The translations under genes and the position numbers were made by a program. Below, in pieces: positions 11,771 to 23,020 of a DNA stretch of 64,000 nucleotides (within the stretch, counting starts at the first letter, position 1; each line of letters starts with the position of its first letter). Under the pieces are notes generated by a model that was given only the letters and a program-made list of their open reading frames with translations, searched no databases and had not been told where the DNA came from. Source of the stretch: Linum tenue (taxonomy: Eukaryota; Streptophyta; Magnoliopsida; Malpighiales; Linaceae); contig CAMGYJ010000006.1 in assembly GCA_946122785.1 (NCBI GenBank), positions 44,722,066-44,786,065 of the forward strand. Direction: 5' to 3'.

Positions 11771-11929
11771 TTCATCCTATGCCCATCCCATATTCTTACA
11801 CGTGGAAGCAAGTATGGTGAGCTTTGGCATTTTATTTTGCTAGCCATATGCATGCACATACGTCCAAGGTAAGTTTCTCAAACCCTTAATTAAGTTGTTA
11901 ACTTCATTTGTTGTTTTATGTTTAAATCA

Positions 11930-12250
11930 CTACTGATAAAGGACACGCCACCCCGCCAAAGGAGGACGCGCCTATAAATAGGTCATTCATTTCTGTTTCT
12001 TCGGCAACCCATCTCAATTCCAGGGAACTCATTTTCTCCGAACGAGAAAGGAAAAGGGGAATTCCCGACGAACTTCTTCACGGCGAATTGGCAACTTCCA
12101 ACCCAGAATTTCTCTTTCTTTCTCCCTAGAGTCGGCTCTATACACCGCTCCCGGTTATTTCCAAGTACTGACTTGAGCTTTGGAAAAGGTCCCAGTCAAC
12201 CACAACCGGCGGGTCCTTTTTTGCATGTATTCATCTCGAGAGCTAGAATC
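11930..12250. repeat. Probable gypsy LTR fragment
   Basis: A TATAAATAGG box at about 11971 is followed by a leader and a stretch reading GTACTGACTTGAGC at about 12163, then a GGCGGGTCC-type region. This layout (TATA, leader, CTGACTTGAGC) is characteristic in my memory of Tat/Retand-like LTRs. No partner LTR or coding domain adjoins it, so it is a solo LTR or fragment. The rest of 12251-12896 is AT-rich and featureless. Confidence 0.35.
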
Positions 12251-12896
12251 CAACGGCAAATCAAAAGGTCAACACTCTCCGAAATCTAAAACATTCGAGG
12301 TCGGCTATTTTAGCTTGGCATCAACAATACTAATTATATTTATTTACTGAATTAACTTTATAATATAATAGTATGTCAAAAGTAAAAATTAAAGTAGCCA
12401 CCAAAATCAAATACGCACCTAAGAAGTTCTATGTGAAAACTATTTAGTTTATAAAACACTATAATCGAGAGAGTGGAGAATAATTAATTCATTACAAGTG
12501 GACACATATAGTAACTTTTATCTGTATATTTTTGCTTTTGTGTGAAAGAAAATATAAGATCATGTTTAATTGTCATATTCCACCCCTAGTCAATGAAATA
12601 TGAAATCATAGATATCTGACACAAAAGTTGAATACCAAACTCGAAAAGAAAAAATATCCACGTTGAATAAGATCGATATACAAAATTGTGTCTTCACGAA
12701 CAACACAATTGTATTTCACTATAGTCTAGCTAAGAACAACAAATACGTTAGTGACTGCCTCAACTCCATACTTGCAAAGATAGATTTTTGCGGGTAAACA
12801 CACCCAACCCGCACCAACCTGCAAAGGGTAGTGGTTACCCATTAATCACTGCAGTGGGTGTGGGTAGCATAATTGTAAATTTGTAGGTGTAGGGTA

Positions 12897-13055
12897 CCCA
12901 CAAAATGTGAGGCAGGTAACAACACCCACGCCAATTTACACCGCTAGCCAACATAAACTAAATTTTCATAGATATAGCCCACAAAATGTGAGGCAGGTAA
13001 CAACACCCACCCCAATTTACACCCTTAGCCAGCATAAACCAAATTTTCATAGAAA
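12897..13055. repeat. Tandem duplication, about 81-bp period
   Basis: The segment starting CCCACAAAATGTGAGGCAGG at 12897 recurs at 12978 with a few substitutions, each copy running into AAATTTTCATAG. The preceding 12785-12896 is rich in GTGGGTAG/GGTACCC words, as in a degenerate hAT MITE. Confidence 0.8.
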
Positions 13056-13082
13056 ATTTTCATAGATTAATAAAGGAAAAAA

Positions 13083-13164
13083 CGTGGACGGCAGGATTCG
13101 AACCTGCGCGGGCAAAGCCCACATGATTTCTAGTCATGCCCGATAACCACTCCGACACGTCCAC
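13083..13164 (-). tRNA. tRNA-Ser (anticodon AGA), copy 1
   Basis: On the minus strand the gene starts GTGGACGTGTCGGAGTGG and ends ...CGTCCAC plus discriminator G, 82 nt. The acceptor stem GTGGACG/CGTCCAC pairs fully. The anticodon arm is CATGA-CTAGAAA-TCATG, giving AGA (reads UCU). The long variable arm GTGGGCTTTGCCCGC is the class II hallmark of serine tRNAs. The T arm is GCAGG-TTCGAAT-CCTGC. No intron and no encoded CCA, as expected for a nuclear gene. A T6 run immediately downstream (plus 13077-13082) is the Pol III terminator. It has T where copy 2 has C in the GTGCCGG segment (box A region). Confidence 0.95.
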
Positions 13165-13277
13165 TATTAGTTGTTTAAAGTTACTTTTGATATTATAAAA
13201 ACGTTTTGTTAAGTTATTGTAACAAATAGACATTATATATGCTTTTGACTCAGTTGATAGATTAATAAAGGAAAAAA

Positions 13278-13359
13278 CGTGGACGACAGGATTTGAACCT
13301 GCGCGGGCAAAGCCCACATGATTTCTAGTCATGCCCGATAACCACTCCGGCACGTCCAC
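13278..13359 (-). tRNA. tRNA-Ser (anticodon AGA), copy 2
   Basis: The second member of a tandem pair, 195 bp from the first, with the same 82-nt layout, AGA anticodon and class II variable arm. It has the canonical GTGCCGGAGTGG box A but a changed T arm (TTCAAAT instead of TTCGAAT, and a closing G-U pair from CCTGT). Both changes are compatible with tRNA folding. A T6 terminator follows (plus 13272-13277). Confidence 0.95.
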
Positions 13360-13539
13360 TATTAGTTGTTTAATAGTTACTTTTTGATATTATAAAAATG
13401 TTTTGTTAAGATATTGTAACCAATAGTCATGATATATATGCTTAAGAGTTAAGAATATTAAAATATAATCACTCAATAAAATTCATTCACAAACTTACCC
13501 CGTATAATAATTGTTACAATTATTCCTTGGGAAAATGTT

Positions 13540-15420
13540 ATTCAAAAGAAACTTGCTCCATGGAAGGCTAGGAAGCTCTCGCTTGCTGCTCATTTAACGG
13601 TTGCTCGAGCGGTCTCTTCCTCAATTCCCACCTACAGTATGAACACGGAGCTGATTCCTATTGGGGTGTGCAAGTGTATTGATAAATTAAACAGGGATTT
13701 TGTGTGGAATGAAGAGGAGGACAAGTCAAAGATGCATCCGATTTCCTGGGCGAAGATGACTTCGCCTAAAGCTCAAGGAGGAGCGGGATTGCGTTCTTTA
13801 AGACAAGAAAACTTGGCGATGCTGGCAAAGAGTGGGTGGCGGATTCTTAAAGAGAAGCACACGCTATGGACCCAAATTATGCGGGCGAAGTATTGAAGGC
13901 AGCAGGAGAATTTGGATCTCCTCCAACCTTGTCAGGGAAGCTCCTTCACCTGGAAAAGCTTTATGAAAGCAGCAAAACCTTCTTCGGAAAGGTTGCGCTT
14001 GGAATATCAAGAATGGGCGCACTACTAAATTTTGGTTTGATGTTTGGAGGTTCCCCTAAAGGAGGTGTCAATTGGGCCAATTCCAACAAACATGGTGGAG
14101 GCAACAGTTGCAGACTTCGTTGCAGTTGATGGCAGCTAGCGGATGGAACTTTTCTCGGCTCTCCTTCCTAGCGACTTCCTGTAGAAGCTACAAAACATCG
14201 TTGTTGACCACCTTTCTACGGACGAGGACACAATTTTCTGGACAGAAGCCTCTGATGGAAGATTCTCTGTGAGACAGCGTACAAACTCCTCAACCAACAG
14301 CCGCAGGATCCTAACGAGAACATTTGGAAGATTATTTGGAGGATACAAGTCCCTGAACGAGTCCGATGCTTCGTATGGCTTAAGTTCCTCAACTAGCTGG
14401 TTACCAATGAAGAGCGCTTCCGTATAAAGGTGGCTCTCAACCCCTTTTGCACCCATTGCACTGGGCATACTGAGAACATCCTGCACATTTTGCGAGATTT
14501 CCCGCCAGCTTACTTCTTTTGGACTCGGCGTATTCCTGGACAGAAGCAAGCGGCCTTCTTCAGCGTGGATCAAGAGACGTGGCTCAAGTATAATATGCAT
14601 AATGATGAGTGCGACAGTTCTGGCTTGAGCTGGCCTGCTTTTTTCAGTATGGCAGCTTGGTTAATCCGGAAGAACAGGTGCACTACTTGTTTCAAAGGTG
14701 CGACTACTGCTCTTGCCCCATCATCCTTAGCCCACTTTGTTATGGTAAAGACGAAGGTCTGGAACAAAGCATGGAAAGCTCCGGATTTGCTTTTGGATGG
14801 CAAAGAGACCCGCGCTGCTAGGGTGACCGCGGAGATCAGTTGGGCGCCGCCGGCGGTGGGATGGACCTCCTTGAACATTGATGGCGCCTCAAACGGTGAC
14901 CCAGGGCCTGCTGGTGCTGGAGGATTGATGCGAGATTCAGATGGGAGATGGTTAGCCGGTTTTGTGGCTAACATTGGGGAGGCCTCGGCTTCCCTTTCCG
15001 AGTTGTGGGCGTTCTTCTGGGCTGGTTTTGGCTTGGAAGTATGGAAGCAGAGCTCTGAGGATTGAGTCGGACTCTCAATTAGCTATTCAGCTTATCAACA
15101 GTCGCCATGATCCGGTACACCCTTATGCTACCTTGCTTGCGGCTATTCGTAGAAAGCTAGGACAGGAGTGGCTGGTGAACATCACTCATACATATCGAGA
15201 AGGGAATAGAGCCGCGGACTGGCTCTCGAAACACAGCCTCGTCTATCCCTACGATATTTATGAGCTTGTGAACCCGCCACATGGACTAGCCTCGATTCTT
15301 CAGGATGATCTCATGGGTATCGCTTTTGAGCTCAAAGTTGTAGCTACTTCTTCCTCTTCTTCCTTTCGTCTGTAATCTCTCCTTCCTGGCTTTTAGCCTC
15401 CTTTTATGCAAAAAAAAAAA
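13540..15420 (+). mobile_element. Decayed 5'-truncated LINE
   Basis: Begins near KLAPWKARKLSLAAHLTVARAVS (about 13548), in the RT thumb region, and continues through CIDKLNRDFVWNE, HPISWAKMTSPK and GGAGLRSLRQENLAML (13660-13830). It then shifts frame several times (about 13895, 14050-14400). A zinc-finger part CTHCTGHTENILHIL follows at about 14450 and an RNase H part (WTSLNIDGASNGDPGPAGAGG, about 14860) into 15375 after another frameshift near 15040. It ends in an A-rich tail at 15409-15420. I could not define a convincing target duplication. Confidence 0.85.
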
Positions 15421-16240
15421 ATTATGGTTATCCAAAAATATTAAAATTATATTCTTAAATTTATTTTTTCTAACAAATTTATACTCATAATTATCATTAT
15501 CCACACATATTTTTTTTATAACCAAATCATCCTACCAACTTTTTCTGTACTACTAAAACATATTTTACATATCATCGACTGAATTATTTTTTTCGTTGCG
15601 AGAGAAATTCGTCAAATACGACAAATCTCGACTTATTTAAATATCTAAACTTTGGGTAGAGTGAGTCACAAACCCTCAGTCATATCAACCGCTTCTATAC
15701 CAATCCTCTCCCACTCAAACCCTTGAACCAAGCATCCCAAGACCAACCCCATTACATCCTCAACTCCCCAGACCGAACGTAGCAGAGTTGAAATTTGGAT
15801 TGGGTTCCAATTCCCTGGAAGATTCTTGATCAAGGCATGCAATCAATGTAGGCAGGAAAATCACTAAATCGGCTCATTGTCACTATCTTCATCGTTAGCT
15901 CTCTGTAGTTGTGTCATGTGATTCAAAATCGAAGGCATCCCTCGGGTCTTCCATTCTGTTAATTACTTATTTTCCATGAACTGGCCCGAGTTTTTCTCCA
16001 CTCTCGCCACTCTTTTTCATTCGATCTCCTTGCCGCGAACGTCCATCGTTCGTCGATTTGGATTTCATGGGTTGTTTGTCTGCCCACTTCCCTCTGAGAG
16101 TTTCTGGAAGGGGGAAAAGGGGGAAAGTACTCTGACACTTGGATAGCCGTCAAGCTAATCATCTGGGGGACAAAGAGTGGTGGGACGGCTAGCAAGAGAG
16201 TCCATCATCGAGCATCATCACAAGCTCCAGCTTGGCTAGC
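15421..16240. other. Intergenic DNA, nothing recognised
   Basis: AT-rich to about 15650, then mixed sequence without a supported gene, RNA or repeat boundary. Confidence 0.5.
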
Positions 16241-16248
16241 CTCCAGGG

Positions 16249-16943
16249 TAGGGATGGCAATGGGTCGGGTTGGTTCGGGTTTTGCCAAACCCAAACCCAT
16301 GGGTTTATCTTTGAAAAAAACCCGGGGTAAAACCCACTGGGTTTGAAAAACTCAAACCCAACCCAACCCGTTGGGTATCCGCGGGTTCATGGGTACCCAC
16401 GGGTTTTGTTGTAAAAAATTTACAATTACAAGTTCTTATCAAAATTAAAGTCAAATATCAATCTCTCAATACAAATTATCCATATATAAAACACAATTCT
16501 AGAAAATTCAAGCAAATCACAAATTAACTATACAAATTGTTCAACACCAATCTAGAAAACTCAAAAAAATTGAAGCAAATCACAAATTTTCCATAAATAA
16601 CATGTTTAATTGAAAGCTTCTTCCTTTCAATTAAGTTTCTTTACTCTCCACTCCATAACATCAACTTCATTCTACACAATTAAAAAGAAAAAATTAGACA
16701 TGTCTCCACAAACATAAATAAGATTAGTTGTTTAGAATATTAAATATACCGAAAAATTAATTATATGGGTGGGCGGGTACCCACGGGCCGGGTTTACTTA
16801 AACCCAAACCCAACCCAACCCGTTGAATAGTGAACGGGTTTAAACCCAAACCCGGCCCAAAACCCGTCAACACGGATTTTACCCGCGTTGACCGGGTTGG
16901 GTCGGGTGGGTACCCGTGGGTTCGGGTTTTGTTGCCATCCCTA
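16249..16943. mobile_element. Non-autonomous hAT element (MITE), 695 bp
   Basis: Terminal inverted repeats TAGGGATGGCAA/TTGCCATCCCTA are flanked by a perfect 8-bp duplication CTCCAGGG (16241-16248 and 16944-16951), which is hAT behaviour. The subterminal 120-150 bp at each side are filled with GGGTTT/AAACCC and CGGGT/ACCCG words in both orientations. The middle is AT-rich and non-coding. Confidence 0.95.
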
Positions 16944-19542
16944 CTCCAGGGTATCAACGAAGCGACAGAAGGATGTGAGAACGGGTCAAAAAGAAAGAGG
17001 TAAGTGGGAGTGCACCGAGATTGCGATATACTCGTCCGTATACCACTAAACCCCTAATGCAAAACTTGCCAATTGATAATAGGGTAAATACAATTTAGTA
17101 GAAAACCTTTTATTTCAAACAAAATAATAGCCAAACCGTTAATATTCCATCCAATTGACCGTCAGTTGACTCTGACGTGGGAATTTAATTGCTGAGTTGG
17201 ACAAATATCGATGATGTGGCAAAATGCCCCTGTTTGACTATACTTTATTTTTATTTATTAATTTCAATATAATTAATTATTAAATTTTAAAACAAGAAAA
17301 CAAAACAAAAAAACCCTAATCTAACAAAGAAATCCCCTCGCGATGGCCTTCTCTTCCCCTCCCTGTCCCCGAGGCTTCTCTTCCCCTTCATGTCCCTTCA
17401 TCTTCCATCTCCTCCACAAACAGATGCAGTTCAAGAACAAAAAATACCCCAGCCTTCGCCTTCCTCCTTTTTCCCTTCATCTTCCGCTCGATCTTGGAAC
17501 TCGTCACGGAAATACCGGGCGAATAAACAAAACCAGCCCATTAGTTGGAAACAGCGGAGGAATAATCATCGCATCCCAATTACAGTTTCGATGTTGAGGA
17601 GCAAACCTTCCTCGACGAGACCTTCTTCCTCCTTCTGGGTGTGATGACGACAACCGCAGGGTGACCTCCTTCTCGACGGCGACGGCTCGGCTTCTCCTTC
17701 CTTCTTGGCGATAGCGCCTAAATCAGTGAGTTGAACCTCCGCAGTGGGCTTTCTTGAAGAAACCCATATCTCCATCGAGGGAAAGGAAATCACGCTGAAC
17801 CCAGGTCTGCACGGTGACATCGGCACCCTCTCCTTCCTCTTTTATGGTGGTGCTTTGGTATACGAATCGACGGAGGTGGTCACTACAAAAAAAAAAGACC
17901 TATGGCAAGGGTTATTTTCATTTGTAGCAAGGGTTTTAACCCTTGTTACATAACGTAGCAAGGGTTTCTACAACCCTAGAAATGACCCTTGGCAAAGCTG
18001 CCCCTGCTACGTATAGCAAGGGTTATTGTCAATCCTTGGTGGATGTCCCCTGCAAGGGTTATAGCAAGGGTTGAAACCCTTGCTACACGTCATTGTAAAA
18101 TTTGTTCTAATAGCAAGGGGTTTAAACCCTTGCTACAAATCTGTGTACAATTACGTAAATAATTTGTTGCTTAAATTAGCAAGGGTCAAAACCCTTGCTA
18201 TAGGGTATTGTATCAACTATGAGATGTTGCTTGCAAGGGTCAAAATCCTTGCATAATTTGTGACTAAAGCATGACAATATTTTGTGACGAAACCAAACCC
18301 GTCGCTAAAGGTCGTTACTAAACAGAAAAATAGGATTGGTTGCTATAGGTTGATTGCAAATACTCTGGTCATTATATACAAATGCATAACCATGTTCGTT
18401 ACAAGAATTCAAACATAACATATACCTGAATCATAACTTGATATGATTCATCATCCAAAATTGTATCTTACATAGCTAAATACTAATCACCACAAACATT
18501 CCAACATAATCGAAGGAAAAATAGCACGTTCGTGATACCTCAAAATCCCAAAATCTTTCATGTAAGAAACTCACGACATCTTATCACGAAACTCACTTGT
18601 AGCACCCTGTTCATAATAGAAAAGAATTGTCAACACTAATTCAAGTTCACCAATTCAAGTATTCATTAGGCTAAACAAGCAAGAAGGCAAGCTATCAATC
18701 ATGCACACCACTTTCATGTGTTGATTAAAAAAAAACAGATTCAACAGCCAATGAGAGCGGTGACCCTGCTTCTAATTAGACCATTCCACTTCTAACACTA
18801 GAGTATTTACTGCACTTACAACAAAGCTATTAAATTCTAAAAGCTAGCAAAAGACCACTGAAGGAGGGAATTTCCTTCCAGACTATTGTGCTTCAAACTA
18901 TAAATAATGGCACCCAAATTCCCAGCAAGGTTAACAGTGAGAGTTTAGTGTTACTACTAAGATTGGCAACTGATTAATTAGTAAGTAATTGACAACTCCT
19001 GTTCAACCCTAAAATATCACCAAGTAGGCTATTAAATAGCACCAGTTTAAACCAAAGCTGCTGATACAGAGTCCTACCTACCACTTCAATCTAATCCTTA
19101 TATGTAAAATCTGTAAATTCATATGAGATATCTCAAGTAGAGCTGAAATTTTACCTTGGTGATTTTCAGTATATGTCGGTGAAATGGATTGAACTCTCTT
19201 CTTTTCGAATGCTCTATCGATAGTGGAGTCAAGGTGTTGTTCTTTGAAATCCAGTTTATTCCTTGCAAATCGATCATCTGCAACCGCCGGAAGAAAAGTG
19301 TCGATTTCGAAGACACAACAGCTTCATTCCAAATTCTCCAAAAGTATGGTACAACAGGGAGAAATGCTTACCTCCATAATGCCTGATGTCCGAAATCTCC
19401 AAAAGTATGAGATCAAGATATCGCTGACGATACCGTGTTTCCTAATACCAAATAAACCAAGGAAAAGAAAAACAGAAGTAAGAAATAACAGTAACTTTAT
19501 CGTACATCCAAAGCTTTCTAGTTGAACAACCTGATCCTTCAG

Positions 19543-19620
19543 ACTTGGAAATCTAGTGACACCAACAATGTCCCCACATTTCACAGCAGAGTGAAACCTT
19601 GATAAGTCAGCTTCCTCCAT
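19543..19620 (-). pseudogene. Captured exon fragment resembling lysyl-tRNA synthetase
   Basis: The minus-strand frame reads EEADLSRFHSAVKCGDIVG followed by VTRFPS. Eukaryotic lysyl-tRNA synthetases have the corresponding FH..VKRGDIVGV.GFPGK segment in the OB-fold domain. Changes such as KC for KR and the loss of the following GELSIFP segment show it is not functional. It sits downstream of the second captured exon in the order expected for the real gene. Confidence 0.6.
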
Positions 19621-19834
19621 GCCAAACTTGCTGAATCATATGAAAAAAAACTCAATTCTTGAACATGATACAGATACAAAAAATTGTTCAATCACAAATG
19701 ACATAAACAAATAGGCTCAAACATATCAGCCGAAAGGATCATGCACAATACAGAGCTACCCTCTCGATAAAAAACACAACATAGAACTATATGATTAATA
19801 TATGTGAGAGAACATGTACTAGCAAAGGCCATAC

Positions 19835-19900
19835 CGTGGGGTCCACATCCTCTTCATCTCCAGTTGGTTTTGAAGATTGAGAGCTAGCCTTTGCAGAAGC
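19835..19900 (-). pseudogene. Captured exon resembling the lysyl-tRNA synthetase N-terminal extension
   Basis: A 66-nt segment bounded by a splice acceptor (TTGTCCAG) and donor (GTATGG) encodes ASAKASSQSSKP followed by TGDEEDVDPT. It resembles the lysine-rich N-terminal extension and the acidic D..MDPTQY entry of plant cytosolic lysyl-tRNA synthetases. With the fragment at 19543-19620 it supports capture of part of one gene, introns included. Confidence 0.5.
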
Positions 19901-20052
19901 CTGGACAAGAAGTACATAAGGTTACATATGCATTCATCCATAGACAAATTCAGAACAATATAACACCACTAAGCATTAAGTAATCGCCTGAAAGTACAGG
20001 CGGTATATATAATTGCAATAACAATCAAAAGGAGTTCAAAACTTATAAGAAA

Positions 20053-20406
20053 CTACTCAATCCGATTACATAACAATGGCAACATAAATCGTACCAGCTC
20101 ACATGTAGGAAAGAAACCATCATCACCACCTTTAGGCATGATGGCATCTTTAGGATTTACACCAGCCAACCATGGAGATGCTCGTGCACAATTTGTGTAC
20201 TTGCAACCATTAAATGCATTCAGCCATTGAACAAAAGGAAGGTTCTGGTTTTCATTGTACCAGCCCTGTTCAATAGCAGAGAAGAGACAAACACAATGGT
20301 CCACTTTTAGTTTCATCTTCTTCGTAAGTTTACCAAATACCTGTATGTTTATTGCAGAGTTCAACACAATGTGCCCTACTCTGCCCAGATGATACCCCAA
20401 CACCAT
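20053..20406 (-). pseudogene. Unrecognised conserved-looking fragment inside the CACTA element
   Basis: The minus-strand frame includes GWYNENQNLPFVQWLNAFNG and CKYTNCARASPWLAGVNPKD, ending near a plausible donor after FPTCELV. The Trp/Cys-rich composition looks like a real protein exon, probably captured, but I do not recognise the family. A further frame at 21122-21373 (IQRDVDRKLHRVNLDAIPAF) is equally unplaced. Confidence 0.3.
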
Positions 20407-22439
20407 ACATCATCACATAACAACGACAAACCAATCTTCTTCATAACTTTACCAAATAGCTGTACTTTTACTGCAGAGTTCAACACAAATACCGGTATTT
20501 AGCTCCCCTATTTATCAACCCTGTCTTACCACGGACTTTGCACCTAACATGTCCTAAACCAATCTCTTCCCTCTACGAAAGCAACCAAAATAATGTTAGG
20601 ATTTCAGGGTCATTGCAAAGAAGAGAAGCTCATCAGTAAAACAAGTCTTAAAAATCAAGGGAATTCATCCATTATAAGATTCAGAAGGATTTCAGAGATA
20701 AAAATAGTGACGAGCTAAAAGAGAGCAAGCCAATACTTATCAAAACTATGTCAAGAAATGACATTAGGCCCATTATAGGTTTCCTCTTGTTCCTAAACAT
20801 CATCTCTGTTTATCCTGCCGCCATAACTGCATTGAACTAAGAAGGACTCTCCTTACTCTCATGGCTATCAACCTTCAACTCTTCTTCGTCCACTTCAATT
20901 TCATTCTCTTCATGGGATCAAACCCACACCAATCCATACAGATGGGACTCCATCAGTTATCTTTTTGTTCAAGAACAATCAAAGCAAAAACTGTACTGTA
21001 ATAAAGATCAAAAGCTTATCACCTGAAATCTTATCACCACCAATGCTAGAGCTAGAAACAAACATACATCCAAATTCACGACGGACATAAGCACAAAGTC
21101 AGGAAACTCCCCAATTTCAGTTCAACCTACAAACATTAACAAGAAGTCAACAACTTGAATAAAAAACAACACGGGAGAAAAGAAAGGCAAGATATACAAC
21201 CTAATTGTTGTTACCTCAATGAAGCAATAATGGAACACAAGCCCGAGGAAAGCTGGAATGGCATCGAGATTGACTCTGTGAAGCTTTCTGTCAACGTCTC
21301 GTTGAATCGGACTTTCGAGAATCTGAACCATCTCGTCTTCACGCTCTAGTGAGGAAGCTGAAACTCGAGCCAAGGTTTCCGGAATTTGCAGCTCAAAATA
21401 GAATTGAATCGCCTGAAGTGAGGGAGAGACCGAAAAAATAACCTAATTCCTACACTAAAAAAAGATCCCGCCCATTTCCCGAAAGAGAGAGAGAGAGCGA
21501 TGGAGGGAGAGCGATGACCGGGAGTGAGGGAGACAAGGAATTAGACCTTTCCGCTGGAGGATCAGAGAATCGAGTCGGAGCGAGTGAAGGAGACCGCAAT
21601 CGACTTCAGCCGGAGCTCTCTTCCGGCCTCTCTCGCATGGCGGCAGAATCACCAAAACTCCGATAAAATAAGAAAATAGGAGGAAAAGAAAAATTGTAGA
21701 AGGGGAAACAGAGGTTTTCATATCCGCGAAGTGTGAAATGTATAGTTAGTCTGTAGCAAGGGTTACGAATCCTTGGTAAAATGCGTTGCTATAATAGATT
21801 TCTGAAAAATTAGCACGAGTTGTGCAACCCTTGTTACATAGCCCTTGGCGCAGGATCCTTTTTTTGTAGTGGGTGGCCGTGAAGACTAACGGCGGTGGTG
21901 TGAGGGCGGCAGAGCAAAGTTGAGAGCAGATAGAAGAAGCGAAATCTTCTTTTTCATTTTATAATTTGACTATAAATAAATTTGTAGTTTGTTCATTTGT
22001 CAAAAAATAAATATTATTTGATAAAATTATCTAATATCTATGTGTGGCATAGTCAAACATTTGACCGTTTGCCACATCATTAAAAATCATTTATCTCATT
22101 TAATATTTTGTCACGTCAGAGTCAACTAACGGTTGATCGGATGAAAAGTTAATGATTTGACTATTATTTTGTTTTTCGAAAGATTTGTCTATTATTTTGT
22201 ATAAAGTTGAAAGATTTGGCTAATAAAGTGTATTTACCCTTGATAATACTAACTAATAATAATATTTGCATGAGTGACAAGTGTTTACTTTAAATTGAAA
22301 CAATGCAACTTGCTCACCCATTTGATTTCAACTCACCAAGACCATTATAGCGGAAAAAAATCCAAAACTACCACTGTTAAAAAAAAATTATAAAAATACC
22401 ACCCATTCCCAACAATTTCCAAAAATACCACCGTTTATT

Positions 22440-22830
22440 AAAAACCGCGCCTCTAAGAGGCGGTTAATATATAAACTGCACCACCAGGCTGCGGTTTACA
22501 TTAGAAACGCCTGGTCAACAGGCGGTTTTCCTTTTAAGGTAAAACCTCTCTTCGAAGGCGCGGTTTATATGGCTGCCCTACCACAAAACGCTTAGTCAGG
22601 GAGCGTTTATATGTCAGCTTAGTAAACCGCACCACCAGGCCGCGGTTTACCATGTGGAGACATAAACCGGTTCCCCCACTAGCGGTTTGTGAAAAGTAAA
22701 CCGCTGGCCCCAGCTGCGGTTTGTGCCTGGTCACTCGACATCCAACATGTCGGCACGCAGGGGGTGGAGCTGCATGGCAGACCTAAAATCGCTCCCCCCC
22801 CCCCCCCCCGGGCGCGGTTTGTACTGTAAA
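22440..22830. repeat. Left hairpin array of the 9.2-kb MULE
   Basis: At least eight successive short inverted pairs of the form AAACCGC - about 10-15 bases - GCGGTTT (for example 22443-22468, 22485-22499 and 22626-22650), with varied spacers. A run of 17 C at 22794-22810 interrupts it. The matching array at the right end is 31255-31500. Confidence 0.8.
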
Positions 22831-23020
22831 ATTCGCCTATAAAAGGATGTTCCAGAGAACTCAAAATCTTCACTCCTCCTCCTTCTTCCTCAAATTTCAG
22901 TTGTGCACCTTTAAATTATTTAGTTTTTGCGATTAACGTTAATTCGTAAGTTTGTTTTGTATTACTTTTCATTGTCCTTTGTGATTTTATGTTAGTAACT
23001 TAATTACAGTTTTATTGCAG

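Larger units (their letters stand above)
13065..13445. repeat. 195-bp tandem duplication carrying the tRNA-Ser genes
   Basis: Flanks are duplicated together with the gene: GATTAATAAAGGAAAAAACG before and ACTATTAGTTGTTTAA...TATTATAAAAA after each copy. The flanks have diverged by several substitutions and small indels, more than the tRNAs, so selection on the tRNA genes is plausible. Confidence 0.9.
17881..21871. mobile_element. CACTA (En/Spm-like) element carrying gene fragments
   Basis: Starts CACTACAAAAAAA and ends TTTTTTTGTAGTG, flanked by the 3-bp duplication GGT (17878-17880, 21872-21874); both features define CACTA elements. The left 370 bp and right 110 bp contain many copies of TAGCAAGGGTT and its reverse complement AACCCTTGCTA, the subterminal transposase-binding repeats. 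No TNPA/TNPD transposase is visible. The interior instead holds pieces of host-like genes on the minus strand, including two exons resembling lysyl-tRNA synthetase, so this is a Pack-CACTA candidate. Confidence 0.9.
17082..22239. mobile_element. Mutator-like element split by a nested CACTA element
   Basis: Ends GGGTAAATACA (17082) and TGTATTTACCC-type (to 22239) form imperfect inverted repeats (about 35 bp similar), flanked by a perfect 9-bp duplication TTGATAATA (17073-17081, 22240-22248). Without the 3991-bp CACTA insert the element is about 1.17 kb and non-autonomous. Its interior (about 17340-17880 and 21875-22000) is C-rich with GAAGGAGAA-like words and no convincing gene. Confidence 0.85.

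Noticed and set aside
13060..13359. 99-residue minus-strand ORF with two copies of EWLSGMTRNHVGFARAGSNP
   Set aside because: It is the two tRNA-Ser genes read as protein; the repeat reflects tRNA structure.
17343..17644. Two overlapping 84-codon ORFs rich in Ser/Pro
   Set aside because: CT-rich low-complexity DNA inside a MULE; no recognisable protein and no codon bias that I can see.
22440..22830. Regularly spaced palindromes that look superficially like a CRISPR array
   Set aside because: This is plant nuclear DNA, the units are not identical repeats, there are no cas genes, and the region lies within the ends of a MULE.
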